14,181 bases of DNA. Origin: Lachnospira sp. UBA4285. Its GTDB lineage: Bacteria; Bacillota; Clostridia; Lachnospirales; Lachnospiraceae. The stretch spans positions 1 through 14,181 of the forward strand of contig DGVL01000035.1 in assembly GCA_002394965.1 (NCBI GenBank), written 5' to 3'. Positions within the stretch are counted from its first letter, which is position 1. The number at the start of each line of letters is the position of its first letter. The notes beneath the pieces are model-generated. The model made no database searches, was not told where the DNA came from, and saw nothing but the letters and a program-made list of their open reading frames with translations. Shown here piece by piece: positions 1-6,405 of this stretch. Both the position numbers and the translations under genes were made by a program.

Positions 1-72
1 CTTCACCGCCACACGAAGATCATGTGCCTTTCAGAAAAATCATGGGTACTATATCACAACAGATTGGCTCCA
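1..72. other. Short flank downstream of the rlmD-type gene, no feature seen
   Basis: This stretch lies 3' of the minus-strand methyltransferase gene and is cut by the window edge. I see no convincing hairpin plus T run for a terminator and no open frame with a ribosome binding site. Read on the minus strand there is a short T run, but it is not preceded by a stable stem. Confidence 0.4.
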
Positions 73-1614
73 TCAATCCGATAATAGGTCGGAATCTGTG
101 TCACCCTTCACGCTGATAGGATTCGTCACCTCCGGGAGTTTGGACAATGCGCATACTGTCTCGACACTCATCGTCTCCGGGAACATATCGACGGGCTGAA
201 CGTCCGTGAGTCGGTAGCCGGCAGCGGTCAGGATTTTCAGGTCGCGGGCCAGGGTGGCCGGGTCGCAGGAGACGTAGACGATCCGCTTCGGGCTCATGCG
301 CACCATGGTGTCGAGCAGCTGCGGCGCGCAGCCTTTGCGGGGCGGATCGACGACCATGACGTCCGGTGTGAGTGCCGGGTCGCTGTCAGCGCGTTCGCCG
401 CGTTTCTCTTCATAGAAAGCCGGCACGATTGTCTCAGCCTCGCCGGTGAAGAATTCCGCATTCGTGAGACAATTGATCCGGGCATTTTCGCGGGCATTTG
501 CAACGGCCTGCGGGATGATCTCAACACCGTAGACTTTTTTCGCCTTCTGCGCGAGAAACAGGCTGATGGTGCCGATGCCGCAGTAGAGGTCCCATACGGT
601 CTCGCCGCCGTGCAGGTCTGCGAATTCCAGTGCTTTGGCGTAGAGCTTTTCCGTCTGCGCGCGGTTCACCTGAAAGAAGGAGTTGGTCGAGACGCGGAAA
701 GCGAGTTCTCCGATCGTGTCCGTGATGAAGCCTTCTCCGGCAAGTGTCACCGTGTGCGGGCCCAGAATCACATTGTCGGGCTTTTTCTGCACGTTCAGGC
801 AGACGCTTGCCACACCGATATCCTGAAGCGCCTTTACAAGTGCTTCAAGATGCGGCACTTTCTCGTCTGCACTCACGAGGCACACGAGGGTCTCGCCGGA
901 CTTCGCCGTGCGCATGAGGATGTGGCGGACAAGGCCGGCGTGCGTTTCTTCGCTGTAGACCGGGATTTTATACTGCAGGATCCAGCTGCGGACCGCCTTC
1001 AGGATGGCCGCATTGCCTGCGTCGCCAAGAAGACAGTCATACTCCGGCATCGGGACGATCCGGTGCGTGTGCTCCGCGTAAAAGCCGAACACGGGATTTC
1101 CGGAGGCGTCCTGGCCGACCGGGACCTGTTCCTTGTTGCGATAGCGGCCCGGGTCATTCATCCCGAGAATCGGAGCCACATTAACCTCAGAAAGATCCAG
1201 GCCGCCGATGCGGGTGAGCGCGTCGCGCACTTTCGTCTCTTTGGCCGCCAGCTGCGCGCTGTAGTCCATCTGCATGATCTGACAGCCGCCGCAGCGTGCC
1301 GCCGCAGGACAGGCCGGGCGCACGCGGGAGGCGGAAGGCTCAAGTACCTGCAAGAGCTTCGCGAATCCGTAGGTTTTTTTGAGCCGGATGACCTGCGCGC
1401 GTATGGTGTCGCCGGGGACGGTCCGCTTGACAAAAAGCGTCAGGCCGCCGGCATGGCCGACACCGGCGCCGTCGCTGGAGAGCGCCGTGATGGAAAGGGT
1501 CAGTATGTCGCCCTTTGTGACGAAAACGCTGGCTGCAGAAGCTGCAGAGCCTGTGCTTCCCGGCTTCTGTGCCCTTCCCGGTCTTCTGCTTTTCTTTTGT
1601 TTACCTGTCGGCAT
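73..1614 (-). CDS. rlmD: 23S rRNA (uracil-C5)-methyltransferase, RlmD/RlmCD (RumA) family
   Basis: SAM-dependent enzyme of the RumA/TrmA family, which makes 5-methyluridine in 23S rRNA (U1939 for RlmD; Firmicute RlmCD enzymes also do U747). At 513 aa it carries a Lys/Arg-rich N-terminal tail (residues 1-30), a TRAM RNA-binding domain (about 32-97), and four cysteines placed as in the [4Fe-4S] cluster of RumA (C102, C108, C111, C194). The Rossmann methyltransferase domain follows, with FFQVN (313-317), DLYCGIGT (342-349), GVEI (363-366), DPPRKG (423-428) and the catalytic Cys450 in SCDPATLARD. All key residues are present, so it should be active. The ATG start follows a GAGGA site inside the end of yhaM and lies 3 nt after its stop, which indicates a two-gene operon. 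Firmicutes often have two paralogues, so the exact target uridine cannot be assigned here. The basic tail before TRAM and about 15 residues after the usual C-terminal end are family-variable extras. Confidence 0.93.
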   Translation of the reverse strand: MPTGKQKKSRRPGRAQKPGSTGSAASAASVFVTKGDILTLSITALSSDGAGVGHAGGLTLFVKRTVPGDTIRAQVIRLKKTYGFAKLLQVLEPSASRVRPACPAAARCGGCQIMQMDYSAQLAAKETKVRDALTRIGGLDLSEVNVAPILGMNDPGRYRNKEQVPVGQDASGNPVFGFYAEHTHRIVPMPEYDCLLGDAGNAAILKAVRSWILQYKIPVYSEETHAGLVRHILMRTAKSGETLVCLVSADEKVPHLEALVKALQDIGVASVCLNVQKKPDNVILGPHTVTLAGEGFITDTIGELAFRVSTNSFFQVNRAQTEKLYAKALEFADLHGGETVWDLYCGIGTISLFLAQKAKKVYGVEIIPQAVANARENARINCLTNAEFFTGEAETIVPAFYEEKRGERADSDPALTPDVMVVDPPRKGCAPQLLDTMVRMSPKRIVYVSCDPATLARDLKILTAAGYRLTDVQPVDMFPETMSVETVCALSKLPEVTNPISVKGDTDSDLLSD

Positions 1615-1617
1615 CTG

Positions 1618-2598
1618 TCATCTGTCCTCTTCACCTTCGTAGAAGGCTTTTCCGTCTTCGGTGGTGCGGCGGACCCGCACGCCGCCGAGCCACCGGTTGA
1701 CGTCGAGCCATTCGCCGCTGTTGCGTACATTCAGAGCCTCGCGGATGGTTTCCATCTTGGCATCCAGATCGTCAGCCTTGGAGAGCGCCAGAGCCTCGGC
1801 GGTCTTGGGGAGCACCGGAGAGCCGAACTCAAGCATGCCGTGATGCGCGAGGATACAGTGGCCGATTTCATCCTGCAGGTCCTGCGGAAAGCCTTCGATG
1901 GCGCGCATGTGGCTGCGAACCATCTCGAATCCGATCATGATGTGGCCGAGCAGATTGCCCTCATCGGAGTAGTCAACCTGCGGGAACGGCGTCATCTCGC
2001 GCGTCTTCCCGACGTCGTGCAGCATGGCGGACGCGATCAGCACATCCCGGTCCAGGAAATCGTATCGCATCGCCAGGAAATCGCAGATCTTCGTGACGGA
2101 GAGCGTGTGCTCCAGCAGGCCGCCGACGAAGCTGTGGTGGACGGTGCGCGCCGCCGACGCCGTCGCGAAGTTCCGGATGAACGCCTTGTCATCTTCGAAG
2201 AAGGAATTCAGCAGTTTCTTTATATAGGGGTTGTTGATGCTGTCGCGAAACTGCAGCAGCTCCGCGTACATATCCTTTACCGGATACCGGCTGGATGGCA
2301 TGTAGTCAGCGGGGCTGTAACTTCCCGGCTGCGCCTGCATAAGCTTCTCGACCTTGAACTGAATCTTGCCGTTGTACACCGTGACGGTGCCGCTGACGTT
2401 CACGAAATCATTCGACTCAAAGTCGGCGATCGCCGGAGAGTCGACATCCCAGATCTTGGTGTCAACCGTCCCGGTTTTGTCACCCAGTGTAAGACTATAA
2501 TAATCCTTGCCGCGCTTGGACTGATACGTCGCCTTCGTGCGCACAAGATAGATGCCGGAAATCCGATCGCCTTCCTGAAAATCTTTGATGTAAATCAT
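1618..2598 (-). CDS. yhaM: 3'-5' exoribonuclease YhaM family (OB-fold plus HD domain)
   Basis: Predicted cytoplasmic 3'-5' exoribonuclease of the YhaM/CbfI family, which trims RNA 3' ends in Gram-positive bacteria. The 326-residue protein matches the usual size of just over 310. The N-terminal part (about 12-90) is an OB-fold nucleic-acid-binding domain. The rest is an HD phosphohydrolase domain with H164 in LLEHT, the defining H194-D195 in LHDVGK, and histidines at 247 and 252-253 likely to complete the metal site. I chose the ATG at 2598 because the protein begins MIYIKDF as in the family and is preceded by GGAGGA four bases upstream. An upstream in-frame ATG would add 19 residues but would lie across the promoter and has no ribosome binding site. 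It is the first gene of the operon with the methyltransferase and diverges from mutS2. Confidence 0.92.
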   Translation of the reverse strand: MIYIKDFQEGDRISGIYLVRTKATYQSKRGKDYYSLTLGDKTGTVDTKIWDVDSPAIADFESNDFVNVSGTVTVYNGKIQFKVEKLMQAQPGSYSPADYMPSSRYPVKDMYAELLQFRDSINNPYIKKLLNSFFEDDKAFIRNFATASAARTVHHSFVGGLLEHTLSVTKICDFLAMRYDFLDRDVLIASAMLHDVGKTREMTPFPQVDYSDEGNLLGHIMIGFEMVRSHMRAIEGFPQDLQDEIGHCILAHHGMLEFGSPVLPKTAEALALSKADDLDAKMETIREALNVRNSGEWLDVNRWLGGVRVRRTTEDGKAFYEGEEDR

Positions 2599-2622
2599 GC
2601 TGTCCTCCGTTTCTGTCTTCCG

Positions 2623-2651
2623 ATTATACCCGCCATGGCCGCACAATTCCA
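2623..2651 (-). promoter_or_regulatory. Putative sigma-A promoter of the yhaM-rlmD operon
   Basis: On the minus strand a perfect TATAAT (2628-2623) lies about 25 bp upstream of the yhaM start. A weak -35 candidate, TGGAAT, sits 17 bp further upstream (2651-2646). Transcription would begin near 2616, giving a very short leader with the GGAGGA site. The -10 is clear; the -35 matches only three of six consensus bases. Confidence 0.6.
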
Positions 2652-2663
2652 TCAAAGTACAGC

Positions 2664-2692
2664 TTAAAATTTACGGTTCCTTCTGATATGAT
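2664..2692 (+). promoter_or_regulatory. Putative sigma-A promoter of mutS2
   Basis: TTAAAA (2664-2669) and TATGAT (2687-2692) are separated by 17 bp, with 4/6 and 5/6 matches to the sigma-A consensus. The predicted start near 2699 gives a leader of about 95 nt that contains the hairpin at 2715-2753. It is divergent from the yhaM promoter, with overlapping upstream regions. Confidence 0.5.
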
Positions 2693-2714
2693 GATAAGAA
2701 GCAGCTGAATCTGC

Positions 2715-2753
2715 CGCAGACTGTGCCTGGTATGACAGGGCAGTCTGCGTTTT
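2715..2753 (+). promoter_or_regulatory. Leader hairpin with T run upstream of mutS2 (attenuator-like)
   Basis: CGCAGACTG (2715-2723) pairs perfectly with CAGTCTGCG (2741-2749). Inside, CCTG (2726-2729) pairs with CAGG (2736-2739) around a GTATGA loop, leaving a small TG/G internal loop. TTTT follows at once (2750-2753). It has the form of an intrinsic terminator pointing toward mutS2 but lies between the likely promoter and the gene, so it would act as an attenuator or leader structure. The T run is short, so termination may be partial. Read on the other strand there is no T run. I see no riboswitch core or leader peptide that would identify a signal. Confidence 0.5.
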
Positions 2754-2793
2754 CTGACAGGCCGAAGGGCTGGAGAGAGTATATATATTCGCT

Positions 2794-5202
2794 ATGAACA
2801 CAAAAGTACTGCGCACACTGGAATTTGACAAGATCCGGGAGAAGCTGGCGGCGCTCGCCGACTCGGAGCCGGGGAAGACGGCCGCCAGGGCTCTTCTGCC
2901 GATGGCGGACCTGCAGGCGGTCCAGGCTGCCCAGAAGGAGACGGACGACGCTCTGCGCCGGATTTTCGCCAAGGGAAAGGTATCCTTCGAAGGCGTGAGT
3001 GACATCCGGGGATCTGTGCGGCGCCTGAAGGCGGACGCACCGCTTTCCTGCGGGGAACTGCTTCAGATCGCAGCGCTTCTATCCACGGCCGACCATGTGA
3101 AGAACTATTATGAGCCGGAGACGGACACGCTGAGCGGCCTTCTCTCCGTGCTCGACGGCCTCGAAGAACTGCGCACGACGATTGCGCGCGCGATCATCTC
3201 GTCCGATGAGGTCGCCGACTCCGCCAGTCCGAAGCTTCGCAGTCTGCGGCGGGAGCAGGACCGCATCAATGAGAAGATTCACAGTGAGCTCACGCGGATG
3301 CTGACCGGATCTGTCCGCAGCTGTCTTCAGGATGCGGTCATCACGACGCGCCAGGGGCGTTACTGTCTGCCGGTCAAGGCGGAGTACCGCTCCCGGGTGC
3401 CGGGTATGATCCACGATCAGTCCGCATCCGGTTCCACGCTTTTCATCGAGCCGGAGGCCGTCGTGCGCTTTGACAACGACCTGAAGACCAACGCGATGGA
3501 GCAGGAGAAGGAGATCGCGGAGATTCTAAAAGGTCTGTCGCAGGAGTGCGCGCAGTACACGGACATTCTGGAGGAGGACTACAGCGTTCTTTCGCGCCTG
3601 GATCTGATCTTCGCAAAGGGCGCGCTTGCGCGGGCAATGAAGGCCACCGCACCCGCTCTGAACGACCGGGGCATCTTTGATATCCGCAAGGGCCGCCACC
3701 CGCTGATCGATCCGAAGCGCGTGGTGCCCATCGACATCCGCATGGGGACCGATTTTCACCAGCTTGTCATCACCGGCCCGAACACCGGCGGCAAGACCGT
3801 GACTCTCAAGACCGTCGGCCTGCTGACGCTGATGGCCCAGTCCGGTCTTCTGATTCCGGCCGGCGACCATTCCACCATCGCCATCTACCGGGAGATCTAC
3901 GCCGACATCGGCGACGAGCAGAGCATCGAGCAGAACCTGAGTACCTTCTCCGCCCACATGACCAACATTATCCATATCCTTGCAGCTGCAGACAGCCGCT
4001 GCCTGATTCTTTTTGACGAGATCGGCGCGGGCACGGATCCGACGGAGGGCGCGGCTCTCGCCATGTCGATCCTCGCGAAACTGCACCGGGACGGCGTCGA
4101 GACCATCGCCACGACTCACTACAGCGAGCTGAAAGCCTACGCGCTCTCGGAGCCGGACATCACCAACGCCTGCTGTGAGTTTGACGTTGAGACGCTGGCT
4201 CCGACGTACCGGCTGCTGATCGGGATCCCGGGGAAGAGTAATGCATTTGCCATTTCCAGGAAGCTGGGGCTTTCGGATGAGATTCTCGCGGACGCGAAGC
4301 AGCGGCTCTCCGATGACCAGGTGCGGTTTGAGGATCTGCTGAGCGATCTGGAGAACACGCGCAGCCAGGTCGAGAAGGAACACGAGGAGGCAGCGCGCTA
4401 CAAGGCCGAGGCAGAGAAGCTGCAGGAGGAACTGCGCGCCCAGCGGGAGGCTATCGCCAGGCGCAAGGACAAGATCCTGCGGCGGGCCAACGAGAACGCC
4501 GAAAAAATTCTGGCGGACGCGAAGGCGTATGCGGACGAGTCAATCCGCGAGCTGAACCGTCACGGCAGGAATGCGCGCGAGATGGAGAAAGCGCGGGCCG
4601 GTCTGCGGGAGAAGCTGAAGAAGAACGAGAAATACAAAAAGCCGGCGGAGACGCCGGAAGGGGCGCAGGAGGTGATCCGCAGGCATCCGGCCGCGGACTA
4701 CACGCCGGGCAGGCACGTTCGGATTCTCTCCTCGGGACTTGAGGGCGATGTGACGCAGGCGCCGGACAAGAAGAACCGTCTCAAGGTACAGATCGGCTCG
4801 ATGACCATGACGGTCCGGGCCGACGACGTGGCCATGGTGGAGAATTACAAGGCACCGCAGGTCCAGCAGAAACGGCCGAAGGACCGCTACGAGGAACTTC
4901 TGCGCAAGCACCGGGAGTCGGCGGTGCACACGGGGGCCCTGCGCATGGAGGCGTCGCAGAATGTGTCTTCGCAGATCAATGTGATCGGCATGACGGTGGA
5001 CGAGGCTATTGGCGAATTGTCGAAGTATCTGGACAGCGCGAGCCTTGCCGGGCTGCGGGAAGTGCGCATCGTCCACGGAAAGGGTACCGGCGCTCTGCGC
5101 GCCGGCATCTGGAACTGGCTGGACGGGCTGGGCTACATCCGCGGCTATCGCATCGGCAAGCCGGGCGAGGGCGACGCCGGTGTGACGATCGTGAGTCTTT
5201 GA
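2794..5202 (+). CDS. mutS2: MutS2 / RqcU family ATPase with Smr domain
   Basis: MutS2 proteins are homodimeric ATPases implicated in suppressing recombination and, in Bacillus, in splitting or rescuing collided ribosomes. At 802 aa this is full length. In order: a MutS-type core and clamp region (about 1-300), the ATPase with Walker A GPNTGGKT (328-335), Walker B and signature around LILFDEIGAGTDP (404-416) and the TTHYSE segment (440-445), then a long charged coiled coil (about 510-615), a KOW-like linker segment (about 636-684) and a C-terminal Smr domain (about 728-802) with HGKGTGAL (761-768). Like all MutS2, it lacks the mismatch-reading domain of MutS1. The start MNTKVLRTLEF is typical, although the nearest purine-rich site (GGAGAG at 2772) is about 16 nt away, unusually far. 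In the Smr domain the common LDLRG segment reads INVIG here. The gene is followed after about 50 nt by the response regulator, with no terminator between. Confidence 0.95.
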   Translation: MNTKVLRTLEFDKIREKLAALADSEPGKTAARALLPMADLQAVQAAQKETDDALRRIFAKGKVSFEGVSDIRGSVRRLKADAPLSCGELLQIAALLSTADHVKNYYEPETDTLSGLLSVLDGLEELRTTIARAIISSDEVADSASPKLRSLRREQDRINEKIHSELTRMLTGSVRSCLQDAVITTRQGRYCLPVKAEYRSRVPGMIHDQSASGSTLFIEPEAVVRFDNDLKTNAMEQEKEIAEILKGLSQECAQYTDILEEDYSVLSRLDLIFAKGALARAMKATAPALNDRGIFDIRKGRHPLIDPKRVVPIDIRMGTDFHQLVITGPNTGGKTVTLKTVGLLTLMAQSGLLIPAGDHSTIAIYREIYADIGDEQSIEQNLSTFSAHMTNIIHILAAADSRCLILFDEIGAGTDPTEGAALAMSILAKLHRDGVETIATTHYSELKAYALSEPDITNACCEFDVETLAPTYRLLIGIPGKSNAFAISRKLGLSDEILADAKQRLSDDQVRFEDLLSDLENTRSQVEKEHEEAARYKAEAEKLQEELRAQREAIARRKDKILRRANENAEKILADAKAYADESIRELNRHGRNAREMEKARAGLREKLKKNEKYKKPAETPEGAQEVIRRHPAADYTPGRHVRILSSGLEGDVTQAPDKKNRLKVQIGSMTMTVRADDVAMVENYKAPQVQQKRPKDRYEELLRKHRESAVHTGALRMEASQNVSSQINVIGMTVDEAIGELSKYLDSASLAGLREVRIVHGKGTGALRAGIWNWLDGLGYIRGYRIGKPGEGDAGVTIVSL

Positions 5203-5254
5203 TACTCGCGGCTTGGTTTACGGGTCTGTCTGTATCTACAGGAAGGAGCGTCGG

Positions 5255-5977
5255 ATGGCCGTTCGGGAATCTGTAATTCTTGTCGTTGAGCATGACAACG
5301 ATATGTCTTCTCTCATCATCTCATCTCTCACCAGAGAGGGGCTGGACGCCACGCCGGCCTGTTCCGGCGCCGCTGCCCTTGCGTGCCTGCAGAAGATGAA
5401 GCCCGCTCTCATCACGCTGGAGCTGAATCTGCCCGACATGAACGGCACGGACCTGATCCGCCGGATCCGCCTCGGGTCAAATGTCCCGGTCCTTGTCATC
5501 AGCGCGCGAAGTGATATTCAGGATAAACTTGACGCTTTCGCCTCAGGTGCCGATGATTATCTGACGAAACCCTTCGACACCCGCGAGATGGCGGCCAGAG
5601 TCCTGGCTCTTCTGCGCCGCACGGGATTATCCGTCCCGGGCGCTGCGGTGCCGGGTACCTCCGGCCAGTCGGTCGTGTTTCCGGATCTTGCGATCAATCT
5701 GGAGAATTATCAGGTCTCTTTTCGGGGCGAACCGGCGGACCTGTCGCCGCGGGAGATCGAGCTCCTGTATTTTCTCGCCTCGCACCCAAATCAGGTCTTC
5801 AGCCGCGAGCAGCTTCTGGACCAGGTCTGGGGACGCGAATTCGACGGGGATCCCCGCACCATCGACACGCACATCCGGAAGATCCGCAAAAAAATAACCG
5901 GCGGCCCCGGATGGTCCTTAAAGACCGTCTGGGGCGTCGGTTACAAATTTGAGACAGAGGCCGGGCAGGGCAGATGA
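5255..5977 (+). CDS. Orphan OmpR/PhoB-type response regulator with atypical receiver (Asp to Glu)
   Basis: The 240-aa protein has an N-terminal receiver domain (about 6-122) and a C-terminal winged-helix DNA-binding domain (about 139-235) of the Trans_reg_C type, ending in the usual VWGVGYKFE strand. It is therefore a DNA-binding transcription regulator. In the receiver the conserved Lys105 (TKPF) and the Ser/Thr switch position (Ser83, ISARS) are present. The phosphoacceptor position is Glu56 (LELNLPDMNG; codon 5420-5422) instead of Asp, and the acidic pocket reads E12-H13 instead of two acidic residues. This predicts either a phosphorylation-independent regulator or one held in an active-like state. 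No histidine kinase gene is adjacent. I chose the ATG at 5255 because AGGAAGGAG lies just upstream and the protein then begins at the first receiver strand; an earlier start would add 14 untypical residues. It probably reads through from mutS2. Target genes are unknown. Confidence 0.88.
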   Translation: MAVRESVILVVEHDNDMSSLIISSLTREGLDATPACSGAAALACLQKMKPALITLELNLPDMNGTDLIRRIRLGSNVPVLVISARSDIQDKLDAFASGADDYLTKPFDTREMAARVLALLRRTGLSVPGAAVPGTSGQSVVFPDLAINLENYQVSFRGEPADLSPREIELLYFLASHPNQVFSREQLLDQVWGREFDGDPRTIDTHIRKIRKKITGGPGWSLKTVWGVGYKFETEAGQGR

Positions 5978-6042
5978 GGCAGAAGCTGCGGCACTCGAGG
6001 GCAGAGCAGATGAGGCAGAAGCTGCTGCACTCGAGGACAGAG
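5971..6042 (+). repeat. 36-bp tandem duplication across the regulator stop codon
   Basis: Two head-to-tail 36-bp units (5971-6006 and 6007-6042) differ at only two positions (20: G/T; 31: G/A). The first contains the TGA stop of the response regulator (5975-5977) and the second repeats it in the same frame. The unit is a multiple of three, so loss or gain of a copy would not change the protein. It looks like a recent slippage or recombination duplication. Confidence 0.9.
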
Positions 6043-6214
6043 CATTGTGTGAGGCCGGGTATGCATCGGAAGATCAGATTTCCCTTGATTTCCGATGACA
6101 ATTCTGCAGGCCCGGAATCTCCGATTCAGCAAAGCAAGCTTTTCTTTCAATTTCCGATGAATTTTTGACTTCCAAATCGGAATTTCTTTCAGCGGAAATC
6201 TCTTTTATTTCTTC

Positions 6215-6260
6215 AATTGCTGAAACGGATCGGCTTTATCCTATAAATTTTTCAGCAATT
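6215..6260. repeat. Perfect 11-bp inverted repeat
   Basis: AATTGCTGAAA (6215-6225) and TTTCAGCAATT (6250-6260) are exact inverted copies around a 24-nt AT-rich spacer. There is no T run right after either arm on the relevant strand, so it is not a standard terminator. It could be a protein-binding site or part of a folded RNA. Confidence 0.65.
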
Positions 6261-6337
6261 CACGGGCAATGGGCGAATTCCGATGAAAGCGGATACATGC
6301 TAAGCTCCAGAAAGCATCGGAATAGCAAGTTCAGAAG

Positions 6338-6396
6338 AAAAACCGATGCGCAGCGGCAGTCCAGCCGGATTTCAGCCGGATTCCCGATGCGCATCG
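6338..6396 (-). terminator. Probable intrinsic terminator of the minus-strand operon
   Basis: On the minus strand CGATGCGCA (6396-6388) pairs with TGCGCATCG (6352-6344), followed by G and then TTTTTCTT starting at 6342. It begins only 9 nt after the stop codon of the last gene of the operon. The 35-nt intervening segment is GC-rich. The outer arm overlaps a perfect 12-bp palindrome (CGATGCGCATCG, 6385-6396). Confidence 0.6.
6362..6383. repeat. 11-bp tandem repeat inside the terminator loop
   Basis: CAGCCGGATTT (6362-6372) is followed directly by CAGCCGGATTC (6373-6383). The two copies differ only in the last base. They lie between the two arms of the proposed terminator. Confidence 0.75.
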
Positions 6397-6405
6397 TCAT
6401 AACCA

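Larger units (their letters stand above)
6064..6389. repeat. Cluster of TTCCGATG/CATCGGAA motifs in both orientations
   Basis: Five perfect copies of this 8-mer occur: CATCGGAA at 6064 and 6315, TTCCGATG at 6090, 6152 and 6278. One-mismatch forms lie at 6175 (AATCGGAA), 6341 (AACCGATG) and 6382 (TCCCGATG). Facing copies can form hairpins. The best is 6064-6097, a 12-bp stem with one bulged G (6072) and a 9-nt loop; another has 9-bp arms at 6277-6285 and 6315-6323. By simple arithmetic an 8-mer on either strand is expected about 0.01 times in this length. Confidence 0.75.
5978..6405. other. Gene-free, repeat-rich convergent intergenic region
   Basis: About 430 bp separate the end of the plus-strand regulator from the end of the minus-strand operon, so no promoter is needed here for the flanking genes. 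Base composition shifts to visibly AT-rich, unlike both sides. It holds the second copy of the 36-bp unit, scattered TTCCGATG/CATCGGAA motifs, an 11-bp inverted repeat, an 11-bp tandem repeat and a likely minus-strand terminator. Open frames crossing it lack ribosome binding sites and family resemblance, so I call no gene. It could be a terminator zone, a decayed element, or the site of an untested small RNA. Confidence 0.7.

Noticed and set aside
610..2667. A very long plus-strand open frame opposite the rlmD-type and yhaM genes
   Set aside because: It lies antisense to two well-supported genes, spans their junction, shows no domain and has no ribosome binding site. It is a GC-rich shadow.
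3526..4383. A 285-codon minus-strand frame inside mutS2
   Set aside because: It is antisense to the MutS2 ATPase and coiled-coil coding sequence and lacks any family feature.
6064..6097. Terminator of the response regulator on the plus strand
   Set aside because: The stem is good but no T run follows (ACAATTC comes next), so I list it only as part of the motif cluster.
5974..6168. A 64-codon plus-strand frame starting within the regulator stop (ATGA overlap), with a repeated 12-residue segment
   Set aside because: The repeat is explained by the 36-bp DNA duplication, the ribosome binding site is poor, and the sequence resembles no protein and runs into the AT-rich repeat zone.
6064..6389. 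Possible CRISPR array
   Set aside because: The repeats are 8-bp motifs in both orientations at irregular spacing. There are no regular direct repeats of 20-40 bp with unique spacers and no cas gene.
5978..6405. Remnant insertion sequence or attachment site
   Set aside because: No transposase or integrase fragment, no bounded terminal inverted repeats and no target-site duplication can be seen. The AT-rich shift alone is not enough.
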